Positions 47,537-55,780 are shown, counted from the stretch's first letter. The stretch: DNA of 64,000 nucleotides from CAXMST01 sp963793415 (GCA_963793415.1 CAWCAC010000002.1:1488001-1552000), one strand, 5' to 3'. Numbers and translations: made by a program. Notes: generated by a model from the letters alone, not told the origin.

Positions 47537-47539
47537 GCT
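47534..47539 (+). promoter_or_regulatory. -10 element TAGGCT, leaderless promoter of ispD
   Basis: TAGGCT (its TAG is the carD stop) ends 7 nt before CTG 47547, the inferred ispD start. Confidence 0.4.
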
Positions 47540-47546
47540 CGCGGCG

Positions 47547-48248
47547 CTGAGCGCCACGGCTGTAATCGCGGCCGCCGGCTCCGGGCAGAGGCTCGGGGCC
47601 GGTGGCCCGAAGGCTTTTGCGGAGGTCGCTGGCCGGCCGCTGCTGGCCTGGTCGTTGGAGGCCGCCGCGGCGGCCTCCGCGATCGATTCCGTGATCGTCG
47701 CCGCGCCCGGCGGCGACGGCTGCGAGCGGGCTATGGATCTGATCGCCGCGACCCCCGGCCTCGAGGCCGAGGTCGTCGCCGGCGGCGTCACTCGGGCCGA
47801 CTCGGTCTTCGCGGCGCTGGAGCTGACGGGGACGGAACTCGTGCTCGTCCACGACGCCGCCCGCCCGCTTGCCTCAGCGGCTCTGTTCGACGCGATCGTC
47901 GCCCGTCTCGAGGCCGAACCCGGCGCCGACGCGGTGATTGCGGCGACACCTGTCGCCGACACGATCAAGCGTGCCGGCGACGGCTCCAGCCGGGTCGCCG
48001 AGACCGTCTCGCGCGAGGGCCTGTGGGCGGCGCAGACGCCTCAGGGCTTCCGCGCCGACGCGCTCCGCGACGCGCAGGCACGCGCGGCGTCTGCCGGCAC
48101 CCTCGTCGAAGCCACCGACGAGGCGCGGCTGATCGAGCAGGCGGGCGGCACCGTGCTGATCGAGCCGTCGCCGGCGAGCAATCTCAAGGTGACGACGCCC
48201 GACGACCTCAGGGTCGTGGAGGCGTTGCTGCGCTGGATCAGCGGGTGA
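47547..48248 (+). CDS. ispD: 2-C-methyl-D-erythritol 4-phosphate cytidylyltransferase (CTG start)
   Basis: A 233-residue nucleotidyltransferase of the MEP isoprenoid pathway. Motifs: VIAAAGSGQRLGAGGPKAF (CTP binding), VLVHDAARPLAS, and SREGLWAAQTPQGFRAD. No ATG, GTG or TTG occurs in frame between the carD C-terminus and the conserved start; CTG 47547 immediately precedes the first strand (SATAVIAAAG) and lies 7 nt after TAGGCT. A CTG start is therefore inferred. Its 3' end overlaps a small antisense gene by 11 nt. ispF follows two genes later. Confidence 0.88.
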   Translation: MSATAVIAAAGSGQRLGAGGPKAFAEVAGRPLLAWSLEAAAAASAIDSVIVAAPGGDGCERAMDLIAATPGLEAEVVAGGVTRADSVFAALELTGTELVLVHDAARPLASAALFDAIVARLEAEPGADAVIAATPVADTIKRAGDGSSRVAETVSREGLWAAQTPQGFRADALRDAQARAASAGTLVEATDEARLIEQAGGTVLIEPSPASNLKVTTPDDLRVVEALLRWISG

Positions 48249-48399
48249 GCAGGACCCAGACCGCAGTCGCGGCGAAGGCGATCTGGCCGATCCCGAACGA
48301 GACGCCGAGATTGGCGGCGCCGGCGAGCTCGGCGATCACGGCCACGACCGCGAACGCAGCGGCCGGGATTGCGAGGTTTGTGAGCACCGCGGTCGGCAT
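48238..48399 (-). CDS. Small membrane protein, function unknown
   Basis: A 53-residue protein with two hydrophobic segments (LAIPAAAFAVVAVIAELAG and GIGQIAFAATAVWVLL) separated by a short loop, ending LLTR. Codons follow the genome's bias. ATG 48399 lies close to TAGGCT/TAGATA on the minus strand, overlapping the divergent promoter of the PHP gene. Its end overlaps ispD by 11 nt. No family is recognised; it could be a small transporter-like or regulatory membrane peptide. Confidence 0.55.
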   Translation of the reverse strand: MPTAVLTNLAIPAAAFAVVAVIAELAGAANLGVSFGIGQIAFAATAVWVLLTR

Positions 48400-48407
48400 C
48401 GAGTATC

Positions 48408-48413
48408 TAGCCT
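48408..48413 (+). promoter_or_regulatory. -10 element TAGCCT, leaderless promoter of PHP gene
   Basis: TAGCCT ends 6 nt before ATG 48420. Confidence 0.5.
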
Positions 48414-48419
48414 AGATCA

Positions 48420-49247
48420 ATGCTCACCGACTACCACGTCCACCTGCGCCCCGACGAGGAGGGCACGCCGCCGGAGCTCTACTTCACCAGCGAGAATGCC
48501 GGTCGCTACCGAGAGGCCGCCGAAGCTGCCGGGATCTCAGAGCTTGGGATCTCCGAGCACATCCATCGCTTCGCCGCGGCGCTCGAGATCTGGCGTCATC
48601 CGTTCTGGGTCGAGCAGGCGAGCGACGATCTCGACGCCTACTGCGAGTTTCTCGCCGACGCTGGGCTGCGGGTCGGGATCGAGGCCGACTGGGTAGCGGG
48701 CGTGGAGGACCGCATCGCCGCGGTGCTCGACGCGCGCGACTTCGACTACGTGCTCGGGTCGGTGCACTTCATCGGCGAAGGATCGGTTGATCAGGACCGC
48801 TGGGACGTCTGGGAGCGCGAGCGCGGCGATCCCGACCGGGTCTGGGCCCGCTACTTCAAGGCGCTCGCCGACGCCGCCCGCTCCGGCCTCTTCGACGTGA
48901 TGGCACACCCCGATCTGGTCAAGGTCTGGGGTCCGGAGCGTCCGGGGCCCGAGCGCGACCCCCGCCACTACTGGGAGATCGCGGTCGAGGCATTCGCCGA
49001 GGCCGGGGTCGCGGCGGAGGTCTCGACGGCGGGCCTGCGCAAGCCGGCCGGCGAGCTCTACCCGGCCCCCGGCTTCGCCGCGATGCTGGCCGAGGCCGGG
49101 GTGCCGTTGACGCTCAGCTCCGACGCTCACACACCCGCCCAGGTTGGATACGCCTACGATCAAGCGCTCGAGCTGTTCGGCTCGATCGGGGTCGGCGAGA
49201 TCGCCGTCTTCGAGGGGCGTGAGCGACACATGGAGCCCATCGGATGA
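48420..49247 (+). CDS. Histidinol-phosphatase-like PHP domain protein
   Basis: A 275-residue PHP-superfamily phosphoesterase. Metal-binding signatures: DYHVHLRPDEEG at the N-terminus, ISEHIHRF, GIEADW, LGSVHFI, MAHPDLVKVWG and SSDAHTPAQVG. The pattern fits the HisK-type histidinol-phosphate phosphatases, which finish histidine synthesis, but no other his gene is nearby, so the substrate remains open. It overlaps ispF by 4 nt. Confidence 0.85.
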   Translation: MLTDYHVHLRPDEEGTPPELYFTSENAGRYREAAEAAGISELGISEHIHRFAAALEIWRHPFWVEQASDDLDAYCEFLADAGLRVGIEADWVAGVEDRIAAVLDARDFDYVLGSVHFIGEGSVDQDRWDVWERERGDPDRVWARYFKALADAARSGLFDVMAHPDLVKVWGPERPGPERDPRHYWEIAVEAFAEAGVAAEVSTAGLRKPAGELYPAPGFAAMLAEAGVPLTLSSDAHTPAQVGYAYDQALELFGSIGVGEIAVFEGRERHMEPIG

Positions 49248-49705
49248 GCATCAGGGTCGGGATCGGGTACGACAGCCATCGCTTCGAGGCGGACCGGCCG
49301 CTGATCCTCGGTGGGGTGAAGATTCCGCACGAACTCGGGCTCGGTGGTCACTCGGACGCCGACGTCGTCACCCACGCGGTGATCGACGCCCTGCTCGGAG
49401 CGTGTGGTCAGGGGGACATAGGCGATCGCTTCCCGCCCAGCGATGAGCGCTGGCGTGACGCGGATTCGATCGGGCTGCTGGAGAGCGTGCTCGCCGAGCT
49501 AGGCGGCGTGGCTGTCAACGTCGACGTGACGATCGTCTGTGAGCAGCCGAAGCTTGGACTCCACAAGGCGGCGATCGGCGCCCGCCTGCAGGACGTACTG
49601 GGCGCGCCGGTGTCGGTCAAGGCCTCCACCAACGAGGGCATGGGGGCGATCGGTCGGGGCGAGGGGATCGCCGTGATGGCCGTCTGCGCCGTAGAAGTCG
49701 ACTGA
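49244..49705 (+). CDS. ispF: 2-C-methyl-D-erythritol 2,4-cyclodiphosphate synthase
   Basis: A 153-residue homotrimeric zinc enzyme of the MEP pathway. Motifs: GIGYDSHRFEADRPLILGGV with the Asp-x-His zinc ligands, GHSDADVVTHAVIDALLGA with the third ligand, and KASTNEGMGAIGRGEGIAV. ATG 49244 overlaps the PHP gene. Its 3' half is overlapped in antisense by a small membrane-protein frame. Confidence 0.95.
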   Translation: MSIRVGIGYDSHRFEADRPLILGGVKIPHELGLGGHSDADVVTHAVIDALLGACGQGDIGDRFPPSDERWRDADSIGLLESVLAELGGVAVNVDVTIVCEQPKLGLHKAAIGARLQDVLGAPVSVKASTNEGMGAIGRGEGIAVMAVCAVEVD

Positions 49706-49957
49706 GCCGCGACCGCTTTCGAGCCCGTACGGGTTGCTGGGCTCATCGGCCCCGGCTGCCTCGGTGGCGGCCGCGCGCCGGCGCCCGGTGCGTAGGATCA
49801 GCAGGCCGCAGAAGGCGATCAGGAAGCCGTCGGTGATCCCGATCAGCCACTTCCACGAGGTGTCGGGTCGCAGGATCATGTACATGCTGAGCAGGATCAG
49901 CAAGACCCCGACTACGAGCATGCAGACGCCGACCGCCGATCGTCTGCCCGCATTCAC
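49499..49957 (-). CDS. Small membrane protein, frame runs antisense into ispF
   Basis: The N-terminal about 85 residues look real: two hydrophobic segments (VGVCMLVVGVLLILLSMYMIL and WLIGITDGFLIAFCGLLIL) and a basic RTGRRRAAATEA tail. The rest of the 152-residue frame (after about residue 84) is antisense to ispF and low in complexity, yet no stop intervenes before 49499. Either the gene truly overlaps ispF by 207 nt, or the 3' end has decayed. TATTAA (49981-49976) is a possible -10. The family is not recognised. Confidence 0.5.
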   Translation of the reverse strand: MNAGRRSAVGVCMLVVGVLLILLSMYMILRPDTSWKWLIGITDGFLIAFCGLLILRTGRRRAAATEAAGADEPSNPYGLESGRGSVDFYGADGHHGDPLAPTDRPHALVGGGLDRHRRAQYVLQAGADRRLVESKLRLLTDDRHVDVDSHAA

Positions 49958-50070
49958 AAGCGGGCCCCAAACTTGTTAATAGATCCCATGAGTTGCTCGT
50001 GCGGATTGTCGCGCATTCGCCGGACAGCCGCTTCCAGACCGGGGTTCCGCACGGCTCGGAGTCCCTCCTC

Positions 50071-50076
50071 TAGGCT
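50071..50076 (+). promoter_or_regulatory. -10 element TAGGCT, leaderless promoter of acyl-CoA synthetase
   Basis: TAGGCT ends 8 nt before ATG 50085 with no Shine-Dalgarno. Confidence 0.45.
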
Positions 50077-50084
50077 GCGAAACC

Positions 50085-51734
50085 ATGATTGACGGTCTCA
50101 CTTCCGCAGCGCGGCGGGTTAAGGTCGGCCAGCTCGGCCCCGCCGCAGACGTTCCCTTCAACCTCCGGGTGCTGACGCGGGCGGGCATCGTCAGGCCGAT
50201 GCGCCCCGACAAGCTGTTCGCCGTAGGCGGCGCACTTCGTCGCTGGGGAGCGTCCCCCGCTGCGGGCATCACCGCCTCGGCGATTCGCAGGCCCGACGAG
50301 GTCGCCGTCATCGACGAGCGCGGCCGGGCCACCTTCGGCGAGCTCGATGCGCGATCGAACGCGCTTGCGCGAGCGCTGCGCTCCGCTGCGGGGGTCGGGC
50401 CCGGCGACTCGGTCGCGGTCATGTGCCGCAACCACCAGGGGTTCGTCGAGGCAATCTTCGCCTGCGCCAAGCTCGGCGCCACCGTGCTGCTGATGAACAC
50501 GGACTTCGCCGCCCCCCAGCTGGTCGGCGTCGTCGAGCGCGAGGAGCCGAAGGCGCTGATCTTCGACTCCGAGTTCACCGGCCTGCTCGAGGACGCCGCC
50601 AAGGGTATGCCGCAGGTCGTCTCCTGGGTCGAAGAGGACACACCTTCGGAGCTCCCCAACGCCGAGGAGATGATCGCGTCCAACCGGGCCGACGCGCTCG
50701 ATCCGCCGGCCGACCCGAGCCGTTTCATCATCCTCACCTCGGGCACCACAGGCACGCCGAAGGGCGCCCAGCGCAACTCGCCCGATTCGCTCGGCCCGCT
50801 CGCGGCGCTGTTCGACCGGATTCCGCTGCAGGCGGAGCGCTCGATCCACATCGCCGCGCCGATGTTCCACTCGTGGGGCTTCCTCCATTTCACGCTCGGT
50901 CTCGCGCTCGGCTCGACCTATGTGCTGCGGCGCAAGTTCACGCCGGAGGGGGCGCTCTCGGCAGTTGCCGAGCACGGCACCGACGCGCTCGCGGTCGTGC
51001 CGGTGATGCTGCAGCGGATCATGGAGCTGCCCGAGGACGTGCGCGCCTCCTACGACCTCTCCTCGCTACGCGTGACCGCGGCCAGTGGCTCGGCGCTGCC
51101 CGGCGAGCTGGCGACGCGGTGGATGGACAGTTTCGGCGACAACCTCTACAACCTGTACGGATCGACCGAGGTCGCCTGGGCCTCGATCGCGACGCCGGAG
51201 GACATGCGAAAGGCGCCCGGCACCGCCGGTAGGCCGCCGCACGGCACCGTCGTCAAGATCGTCGACGAAGAGGGGAGGGGCTTGCCCGAAGGCGAGACCG
51301 GCCGGATCTTCGTCGGCAACGAGATGGCGTTCGAGGGCTACACGGGCGGAGGCGGCAAGGACGACCTCGAGGGCCTGCTCAGCTCTGGCGACGTCGGCCA
51401 CTTCGACGAGGAGGGGCGTCTGTTCATCGACGGTCGCGACGACGAGATGATCGTCTCCGGCGGCGAGAACGTGTTCCCGCGCGAGGTCGAGGACCTGCTC
51501 GCCGACCACGACGCGATCGACGAAGCGGCGGTGATCGGCATCGACGACGAGAAGTTCGGCCAACGCCTGAAAGCGTTCGTCGTCACCACGTCGGGCAAGG
51601 ATCTGAGCGAGGACGAGGTCAAGGGCTACATCAAGGAGAACCTGGCCCGCTACAAGGTGCCGCGCGAGGTCGAGTTCCTCGACGAGCTGCCACGCAATCC
51701 GACCGGCAAGGTACTAAAACGCGACCTCTCCTAA
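50085..51734 (+). CDS. Fatty-acid/AMP-dependent acyl-CoA synthetase
   Basis: A 549-residue adenylate-forming ligase that activates a carboxylate (probably a fatty acid) to acyl-CoA through an acyl-AMP. Motifs: FIILTSGTTGTPKGAQ (P-loop), NLYGSTEVAW, GDVGHFDEEGRLFIDGRDDE with the hinge Asp, and PRNPTGKVLKRDL with the C-terminal catalytic Lys. The first about 75 residues are an N-terminal extension. It stands alone between small membrane and non-coding sequence and would feed the acyl-CoA dehydrogenases elsewhere in the window. Confidence 0.93.
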   Translation: MIDGLTSAARRVKVGQLGPAADVPFNLRVLTRAGIVRPMRPDKLFAVGGALRRWGASPAAGITASAIRRPDEVAVIDERGRATFGELDARSNALARALRSAAGVGPGDSVAVMCRNHQGFVEAIFACAKLGATVLLMNTDFAAPQLVGVVEREEPKALIFDSEFTGLLEDAAKGMPQVVSWVEEDTPSELPNAEEMIASNRADALDPPADPSRFIILTSGTTGTPKGAQRNSPDSLGPLAALFDRIPLQAERSIHIAAPMFHSWGFLHFTLGLALGSTYVLRRKFTPEGALSAVAEHGTDALAVVPVMLQRIMELPEDVRASYDLSSLRVTAASGSALPGELATRWMDSFGDNLYNLYGSTEVAWASIATPEDMRKAPGTAGRPPHGTVVKIVDEEGRGLPEGETGRIFVGNEMAFEGYTGGGGKDDLEGLLSSGDVGHFDEEGRLFIDGRDDEMIVSGGENVFPREVEDLLADHDAIDEAAVIGIDDEKFGQRLKAFVVTTSGKDLSEDEVKGYIKENLARYKVPREVEFLDELPRNPTGKVLKRDLS

Positions 51735-52154
51735 GGGGGCGGCGTCCTCTGACGCTGCGCCTGAGCGCACCGACTCGGGGCTTATGTGGCTCCGCCACAC
51801 CGCGCCCCTCGCCGGCACGCTCATGCTTGGTCAGAGAACGCCTTTGGGGGGATCGAAGGTTCATTTCGTCACAGGGGGGGGGTTCCGTGACGGTTTCGTC
51901 CTGGTTGCCGAGGGCCCGCGAGACCAACTGCATGATTTGCACCCCTATAGGGACACAATCATGCAGTCCGTCATCGGGCCCCTCTGAGCCCTCACGGAAC
52001 AGCCACGCTCGCGCCACTTCCGTGACGCTCCGCCACCCCGGCCCCGCCGCACGACGGCCGGCCCCTCCTTCCACCTCCCCTCACTGCAAACCGGAGTCTG
52101 GTCGCGGCTGGCCCCTCACCGACCCTGGTCGCGGCCGGTCCCGCCCCGGCCGCG
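51735..52154. other. Non-coding intergenic region with large palindrome
   Basis: No supported gene in 420 bp. It contains small hairpins (GCGTC-CTCT-GACGC; TGTGGC-TCC-GCCACA at about 51786), a run of nine Gs at about 51874, the nested palindrome at 51882-52000, and then a C-rich part with the minus-strand motif GGTTTGCAGTGAGGGGAGG (52092-52074) shared with the 8.6-kb and 30.6-kb gaps. A structured non-coding RNA or a decayed mobile element would explain it. Confidence 0.6.
51882..52000. repeat. 119-bp nested palindrome centred on CCCTATAGGG
   Basis: Concentric arms: GTTCCGTGA / TCACGGAAC (51882-51890 / 51992-52000), GAGGGCCCG / CGGGCCCCTC (51910-51918 / 51975-51984), ACTGCATGATT / AATCATGCAGT (51927-51937 / 51957-51967) and the core CCCTATAGGG (51943-51952). 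The three inner pairs share one centre near 51947. The core resembles the loops of the palindromes in the E2 and E3 genes. Confidence 0.8.
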
Positions 52155-52643
52155 TCAGTTCGCAGCGGTTGCGGCCCGGCGCGCTTCCGCCTCGCGGCGG
52201 CGGCGCTTTGCTTCGACCTGGCGCTTGAGCTCGGCAAGGCTCGCCTTCATCTGGCGGCGGACGATCGGGGCCGAGACCTGCTCGGCGACCCAGCCGGGAA
52301 TCCCGGCTCCGGCAACCCCGTAGGAGAAGCGCAGCTCCGCTGAGGTGATGCCCTCGGCCCGCTCGCGCAGCCGCCAGCGGCCGCGCTGGTCGATGCCGGT
52401 GACCGAGGTCCAGGCGAGATCGCGCTCGGGGATCTCCTCAACGATCTCGATCAGGCCGCCGACCTCGGCCGAGCCGACCCTGAGCAGCATCCGGTATCGC
52501 GCTCCGAGCCCGGTGCGAATCTCGCCGTCGACGTCCCAGCGCGTAACCCCGGCCATGAACCGCAGGTAGTTGTCCGGTTCGACGATCTCCTCCCAGACAT
52601 GGGCGGGGGAGGCGTGGATCGAAATCGACTGCGTGATCCGCAT
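52155..52643 (-). CDS. SRPBCC family protein
   Basis: A 162-residue START-like protein: SISIHASPAHVWEEIVEPDNY at the N-terminus, a central antiparallel sheet with WDVDGEIRTGLGARYRMLL, a C-terminal helix, and a basic KRRRREAEARRAA tail of about 25 residues that may bind nucleic acid or membrane. It is 10 nt downstream of the acyltransferase gene on the same strand and is probably co-transcribed. A lipid ligand is plausible (inference). Confidence 0.8.
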   Translation of the reverse strand: MRITQSISIHASPAHVWEEIVEPDNYLRFMAGVTRWDVDGEIRTGLGARYRMLLRVGSAEVGGLIEIVEEIPERDLAWTSVTGIDQRGRWRLRERAEGITSAELRFSYGVAGAGIPGWVAEQVSAPIVRRQMKASLAELKRQVEAKRRRREAEARRAATAAN

Positions 52644-52653
52644 CCGTCGCTCC

Positions 52654-53676
52654 TCAGCCGATCACGGGCAGGCTGCGCTCGGCGGCGAGCGCGTCGAGGG
52701 TGTCCTGCATGACGCCCGTGACGTACCGGTAGACCTCGTCGATGTCGGGCTCGGCGCCGAACTCGTCGCGGATCCGGATCGGCGGCAGGACCTCGACGGT
52801 GATCTTCGCCGGCAGCGGCAGATGGCCGAGGAAGTCGCCCACGTTGAGGCCCCATGGGGCGGCGATCGAGATCGGCAGCACCTTCAGCCTGAGCGAGCGG
52901 TCGAGGCCGAGCAGGCGGGCGAGCCAGGCGCCGCGGTCGAGGAACAGCGCCGTCTCCTGGCCCCCGATCGCGACGACCGGGACGATCGGCACGTCGGCGT
53001 CGAGTGCCAGCCGGATGAAGCCGCGGCGGCCGCCGAAGTCGATCTTCGAGCTCTCCCAGGAGGGGCGGTGCACCTCCCAGTCGCCGCCGGGGTAGACGAG
53101 CAGCGCGGCGCCCTGGCGCAGAGCCTGCTCGGCGTGCTCGTGCGAGGCCGCGACCGTGCCGTGGCGGCGTAGGCGCAGCAGCTGAGCCTGGGGAAGGGCC
53201 ATGACGAGGTTGTGGGCGAGCTGGTGGAAGCGACGCTCGACCCCGAAGTGGGTCTGGAAGGCGAGGCTGAAGACGATCGTGTCCGGCGTCAGGTTGCCGC
53301 CGGAGTGGTTGCCGACGAGCAGGACCGGACCGTGTTCGGGCACGTTGGCGAGCCCGCGCACCTCGCCCCGGAACCAGATGCTCGAGATCAGCCACTGCAG
53401 CGGCAGCTGCTCGCGGATGTAGTCGGGGTCGCGATCGTCGAAGTCGGCGCTGAGCTGCGACGCCAGGCCCCTGGCAAGGCCCCCGAGCGCGCGGCCCGCG
53501 AGACCCTTGCCGAGCTCGGCCCCGGCCCCGGCGAGCCCCCCGGCCGCTGCGGCGAGCGACTGGCCGGCACCGACCAGCTCCTCGAGTGGACCCTGTGGCC
53601 TGGGGACGCCATTGCCGTCGACGCTGCCGTCGCTATGGCCGTTCATCGCAGCCGTCTCGGTGCTCGCCTTCGCCAT
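52654..53676 (-). CDS. Lysophospholipid acyltransferase family protein
   Basis: A 340-residue acyltransferase. After about 90 polar and Gly/Ala-rich residues comes block 1 VGNHSGGNLTPDTIVFSLAF (His and Asp seven residues apart), then LLVYPGGDWEVHRPS in place of the usual FPEGxR. This is the same subfamily as the enzyme at 19.1 kb. ATG 53676 has TATGAT 6 nt upstream and is divergent from cysS by 47 nt. First gene of a two-gene unit with the SRPBCC protein. Confidence 0.82.
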   Translation of the reverse strand: MAKASTETAAMNGHSDGSVDGNGVPRPQGPLEELVGAGQSLAAAAGGLAGAGAELGKGLAGRALGGLARGLASQLSADFDDRDPDYIREQLPLQWLISSIWFRGEVRGLANVPEHGPVLLVGNHSGGNLTPDTIVFSLAFQTHFGVERRFHQLAHNLVMALPQAQLLRLRRHGTVAASHEHAEQALRQGAALLVYPGGDWEVHRPSWESSKIDFGGRRGFIRLALDADVPIVPVVAIGGQETALFLDRGAWLARLLGLDRSLRLKVLPISIAAPWGLNVGDFLGHLPLPAKITVEVLPPIRIRDEFGAEPDIDEVYRYVTGVMQDTLDALAAERSLPVIG

Positions 53677-53682
53677 GCAGCG

Positions 53683-53688
53683 ATCATA
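53683..53688 (-). promoter_or_regulatory. -10 element TATGAT, leaderless promoter of acyltransferase
   Basis: TATGAT on the minus strand ends 6 nt before ATG 53676. Confidence 0.55.
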
Positions 53689-53710
53689 GGTGGCATCGGC
53701 GGCCCGCGGG

Positions 53711-53716
53711 TAGCAT
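53711..53716 (+). promoter_or_regulatory. -10 element TAGCAT, leaderless promoter of cysS
   Basis: TAGCAT ends 7 nt before ATG 53724. Confidence 0.5.
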
Positions 53717-53723
53717 CGGGCCC

Positions 53724-55094
53724 ATGCGTGAAGTCGTGATCAAGGACACCCTCTCGGGGGAGTTGCGCCCGCTCGAGGCCGGGCCCGGCGGCGAGGTCGG
53801 GGTCTACGCCTGCGGTCCGACGACGTACGGCCCGATCCACATCGGCAACGCCCGCCCCTACGTCATCTTCAGCGTCCTCTGCCGTTTCCTCGCCCACGAG
53901 GGCTACGCGCCGACGCTCGTCATCAACCTCACCGACGTCAACGACAAGATCTACGAGGCGGCCCGTGAGCGTGGCGTGCCGTCGGCACGCCACGCGGAGG
54001 AGATGATCGCCGCATACACGGCCGACACCGACCGGCTCGGTCTCGGCCGTCCCGATCACGAGCCGAAGGCGACCGAGACGATCGGGCCGATCGTGGCGCT
54101 GATCGAGGACCTGGTCGGTTCCGGCCATGCCTACGAGGCTTCCGGCGACGTCTACTTCCGCGTCCGCAGCTTTCCCGGCTACGGGCGGCTCTCGAACCGC
54201 GATCCCGACCAGATGGACCAGGGGGAGGAGGCCGGCGCCGACGAGCTCAAGGAGGACCGCCTCGATTTCGCTTTGTGGAAGGCCCGCAAGGAAGGGGAGG
54301 ACACCGCCTGGCCGAGCCCCTGGGGCGAGGGGCGCCCCGGCTGGCACATCGAGTGCTCGGCGATGGCCGAGGACCTGCTCGGGGTCGAGTTCGCGATCCA
54401 CGGCGGCGGCTCCGACCTGGTCTTTCCGCACCACGAGAACGAGGCCGCACAGACCGAGGCGGCGCGCGGCAGGCCGCTGGCCCGGATCTGGATGCACAAC
54501 GGCATGGTCGAGACGGCCGCCGAGCAGAAGATGGCGAAGTCGGTCGGCAACATCTTCCTGCTCGGCGAGGCGCTCGACGCGTTCGGAGCGGAAGCGATCG
54601 TCGCCTTCCTGCTCTCCGGCCACTACCGCCAGCCGCTGCGCTTCGGCGCCGAGCCGCTCGAGCAGGCCCGCGCCTCGAACGAGGGCCTGCGCGAGGCCCT
54701 GCGCTCGGTCGCGGCGGTGCCGGCCGGGCCCGAGGGCCCCGATCCCCGGGTGATCGAGCTGCGCGAGACGTTCCTGGCGGCGCTCGCTGACGACTTCAAC
54801 ACGCCGAGGGCTTTGGCGGCCCTGCACGAGCTCGCCGGCGAGATCAACCGCCGGGCGCCGGCCGGTGCGCACGCGGTGCTCGAGGAGCTGCTCGAGGTGC
54901 TCGGCCTCGGCGCCCTCGCGGCGCCGGAGGAGCGCCCGGATGCGGCTGCCGAGGCCCTGCTCGAGCAGCGCAATGCGGCGCGGGCCGAGCGCGATTTCGA
55001 GCGCGCCGACCGGATCCGCGACGAGCTCGCCGAGCTCGGCTGGGTTGTCCGCGACACGGCCGACGGCGCCCGGCTGGTGCGCGGCGAGCCGTGA
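53724..55094 (+). CDS. cysS: Cysteinyl-tRNA synthetase
   Basis: A 456-residue class I synthetase. The zinc-ligand Cys and HIGH-type motif are in YACGPTTYGPIHIGNARPY; further zinc ligands lie in GWHIECSAMA and the HHENE segment; the KMSKS motif is KMAKSVGN. ATG 53724 is chosen because the conserved protein begins there and a -10 hexamer lies 7 nt upstream. It overlaps rlmB by 4 nt, matching the Bacillus cysS-(mrnC)-rlmB order, though no mrnC is present. Confidence 0.95.
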   Translation: MREVVIKDTLSGELRPLEAGPGGEVGVYACGPTTYGPIHIGNARPYVIFSVLCRFLAHEGYAPTLVINLTDVNDKIYEAARERGVPSARHAEEMIAAYTADTDRLGLGRPDHEPKATETIGPIVALIEDLVGSGHAYEASGDVYFRVRSFPGYGRLSNRDPDQMDQGEEAGADELKEDRLDFALWKARKEGEDTAWPSPWGEGRPGWHIECSAMAEDLLGVEFAIHGGGSDLVFPHHENEAAQTEAARGRPLARIWMHNGMVETAAEQKMAKSVGNIFLLGEALDAFGAEAIVAFLLSGHYRQPLRFGAEPLEQARASNEGLREALRSVAAVPAGPEGPDPRVIELRETFLAALADDFNTPRALAALHELAGEINRRAPAGAHAVLEELLEVLGLGALAAPEERPDAAAEALLEQRNAARAERDFERADRIRDELAELGWVVRDTADGARLVRGEP

Positions 55095-55762
55095 GCCCGC
55101 GCACGGGCGGCGAGTCCGAGTACATCTACGGCCGCAACCCGGTCGCCGAGGCGCACCGGGGCCGCCGCCGCGTGATCCGCGAGCTGACCGCCGAGCAGGT
55201 CGGCGGGGCGGAGCTCGAGCGGCTCTGCGGCTCGCCCGACCATCAGGGCGTCGTCGCCGAGGTCGAGCCGTATCCGTACGCCGATCCCGAGGCGCTGCTC
55301 GAGCCCGAGAACGCGCTCGTGCTCGCCCTCGACCAGATCCAGGATCCGCGCAACCTCGGCGCGATCTGCCGCACCGCCTCGGCCGCGGGCGCCGCGGGCG
55401 TCGTCATCTGTGAGCGACGGGCGAGCGGCGTCACCGCTGCCGTCTGCAAGGCCTCGGCCGGCGCCGTCGAGCACCTGCCGGTCGCGCGCGTGACGAACAT
55501 GGCCGACTTCCTGATTGCGGCCCGCGACCGCGGCGCCTGGAGCTACGGGGCCGACTCCGAGGCACGCACCGACTACCGGACCCTCGACCTCGATGGCAGG
55601 TCCATACTCGTGCTCGGGGCGGAGGGGACCGGGCTGAGGCCGCGCGTCGCCGGCGCCTGCGACGAGCTGGTCAGGATCCCGACCGCGGGCCCGGTGGCCT
55701 CACTCAACGTCTCGGTCGCCGCCGCGGTGCTGGCTTTCTCGGCCGGGCGCGTCCAGGCCTGA
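55091..55762 (+). CDS. rlmB: 23S rRNA 2'-O-ribose methyltransferase RlmB-type (SPOUT)
   Basis: A 223-residue TrmH-family methyltransferase. The short N-terminal substrate-binding domain starts YIYGRNPVAEAHRGRR. SPOUT motif 1 is LDQIQDPRNLGAICRTA, motif 2 VLGAEGTGLRPRV and motif 3 IPTAGPVASLNVSVAAAVL, forming the knotted SAM site. GTG 55091 overlaps the cysS stop. The 23S rRNA target is assigned by family and gene order. Confidence 0.9.
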   Translation: MSPRTGGESEYIYGRNPVAEAHRGRRRVIRELTAEQVGGAELERLCGSPDHQGVVAEVEPYPYADPEALLEPENALVLALDQIQDPRNLGAICRTASAAGAAGVVICERRASGVTAAVCKASAGAVEHLPVARVTNMADFLIAARDRGAWSYGADSEARTDYRTLDLDGRSILVLGAEGTGLRPRVAGACDELVRIPTAGPVASLNVSVAAAVLAFSAGRVQA

Positions 55763-55780
55763 ACGACGCCTGGCACCGGC

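Noticed and set aside
51784..51987. 67-codon plus-strand frame in the 51.7-kb gap
   Set aside because: It runs through the large palindrome, has no Shine-Dalgarno or -10 at a suitable distance, and its sequence is explained by the inverted repeats.
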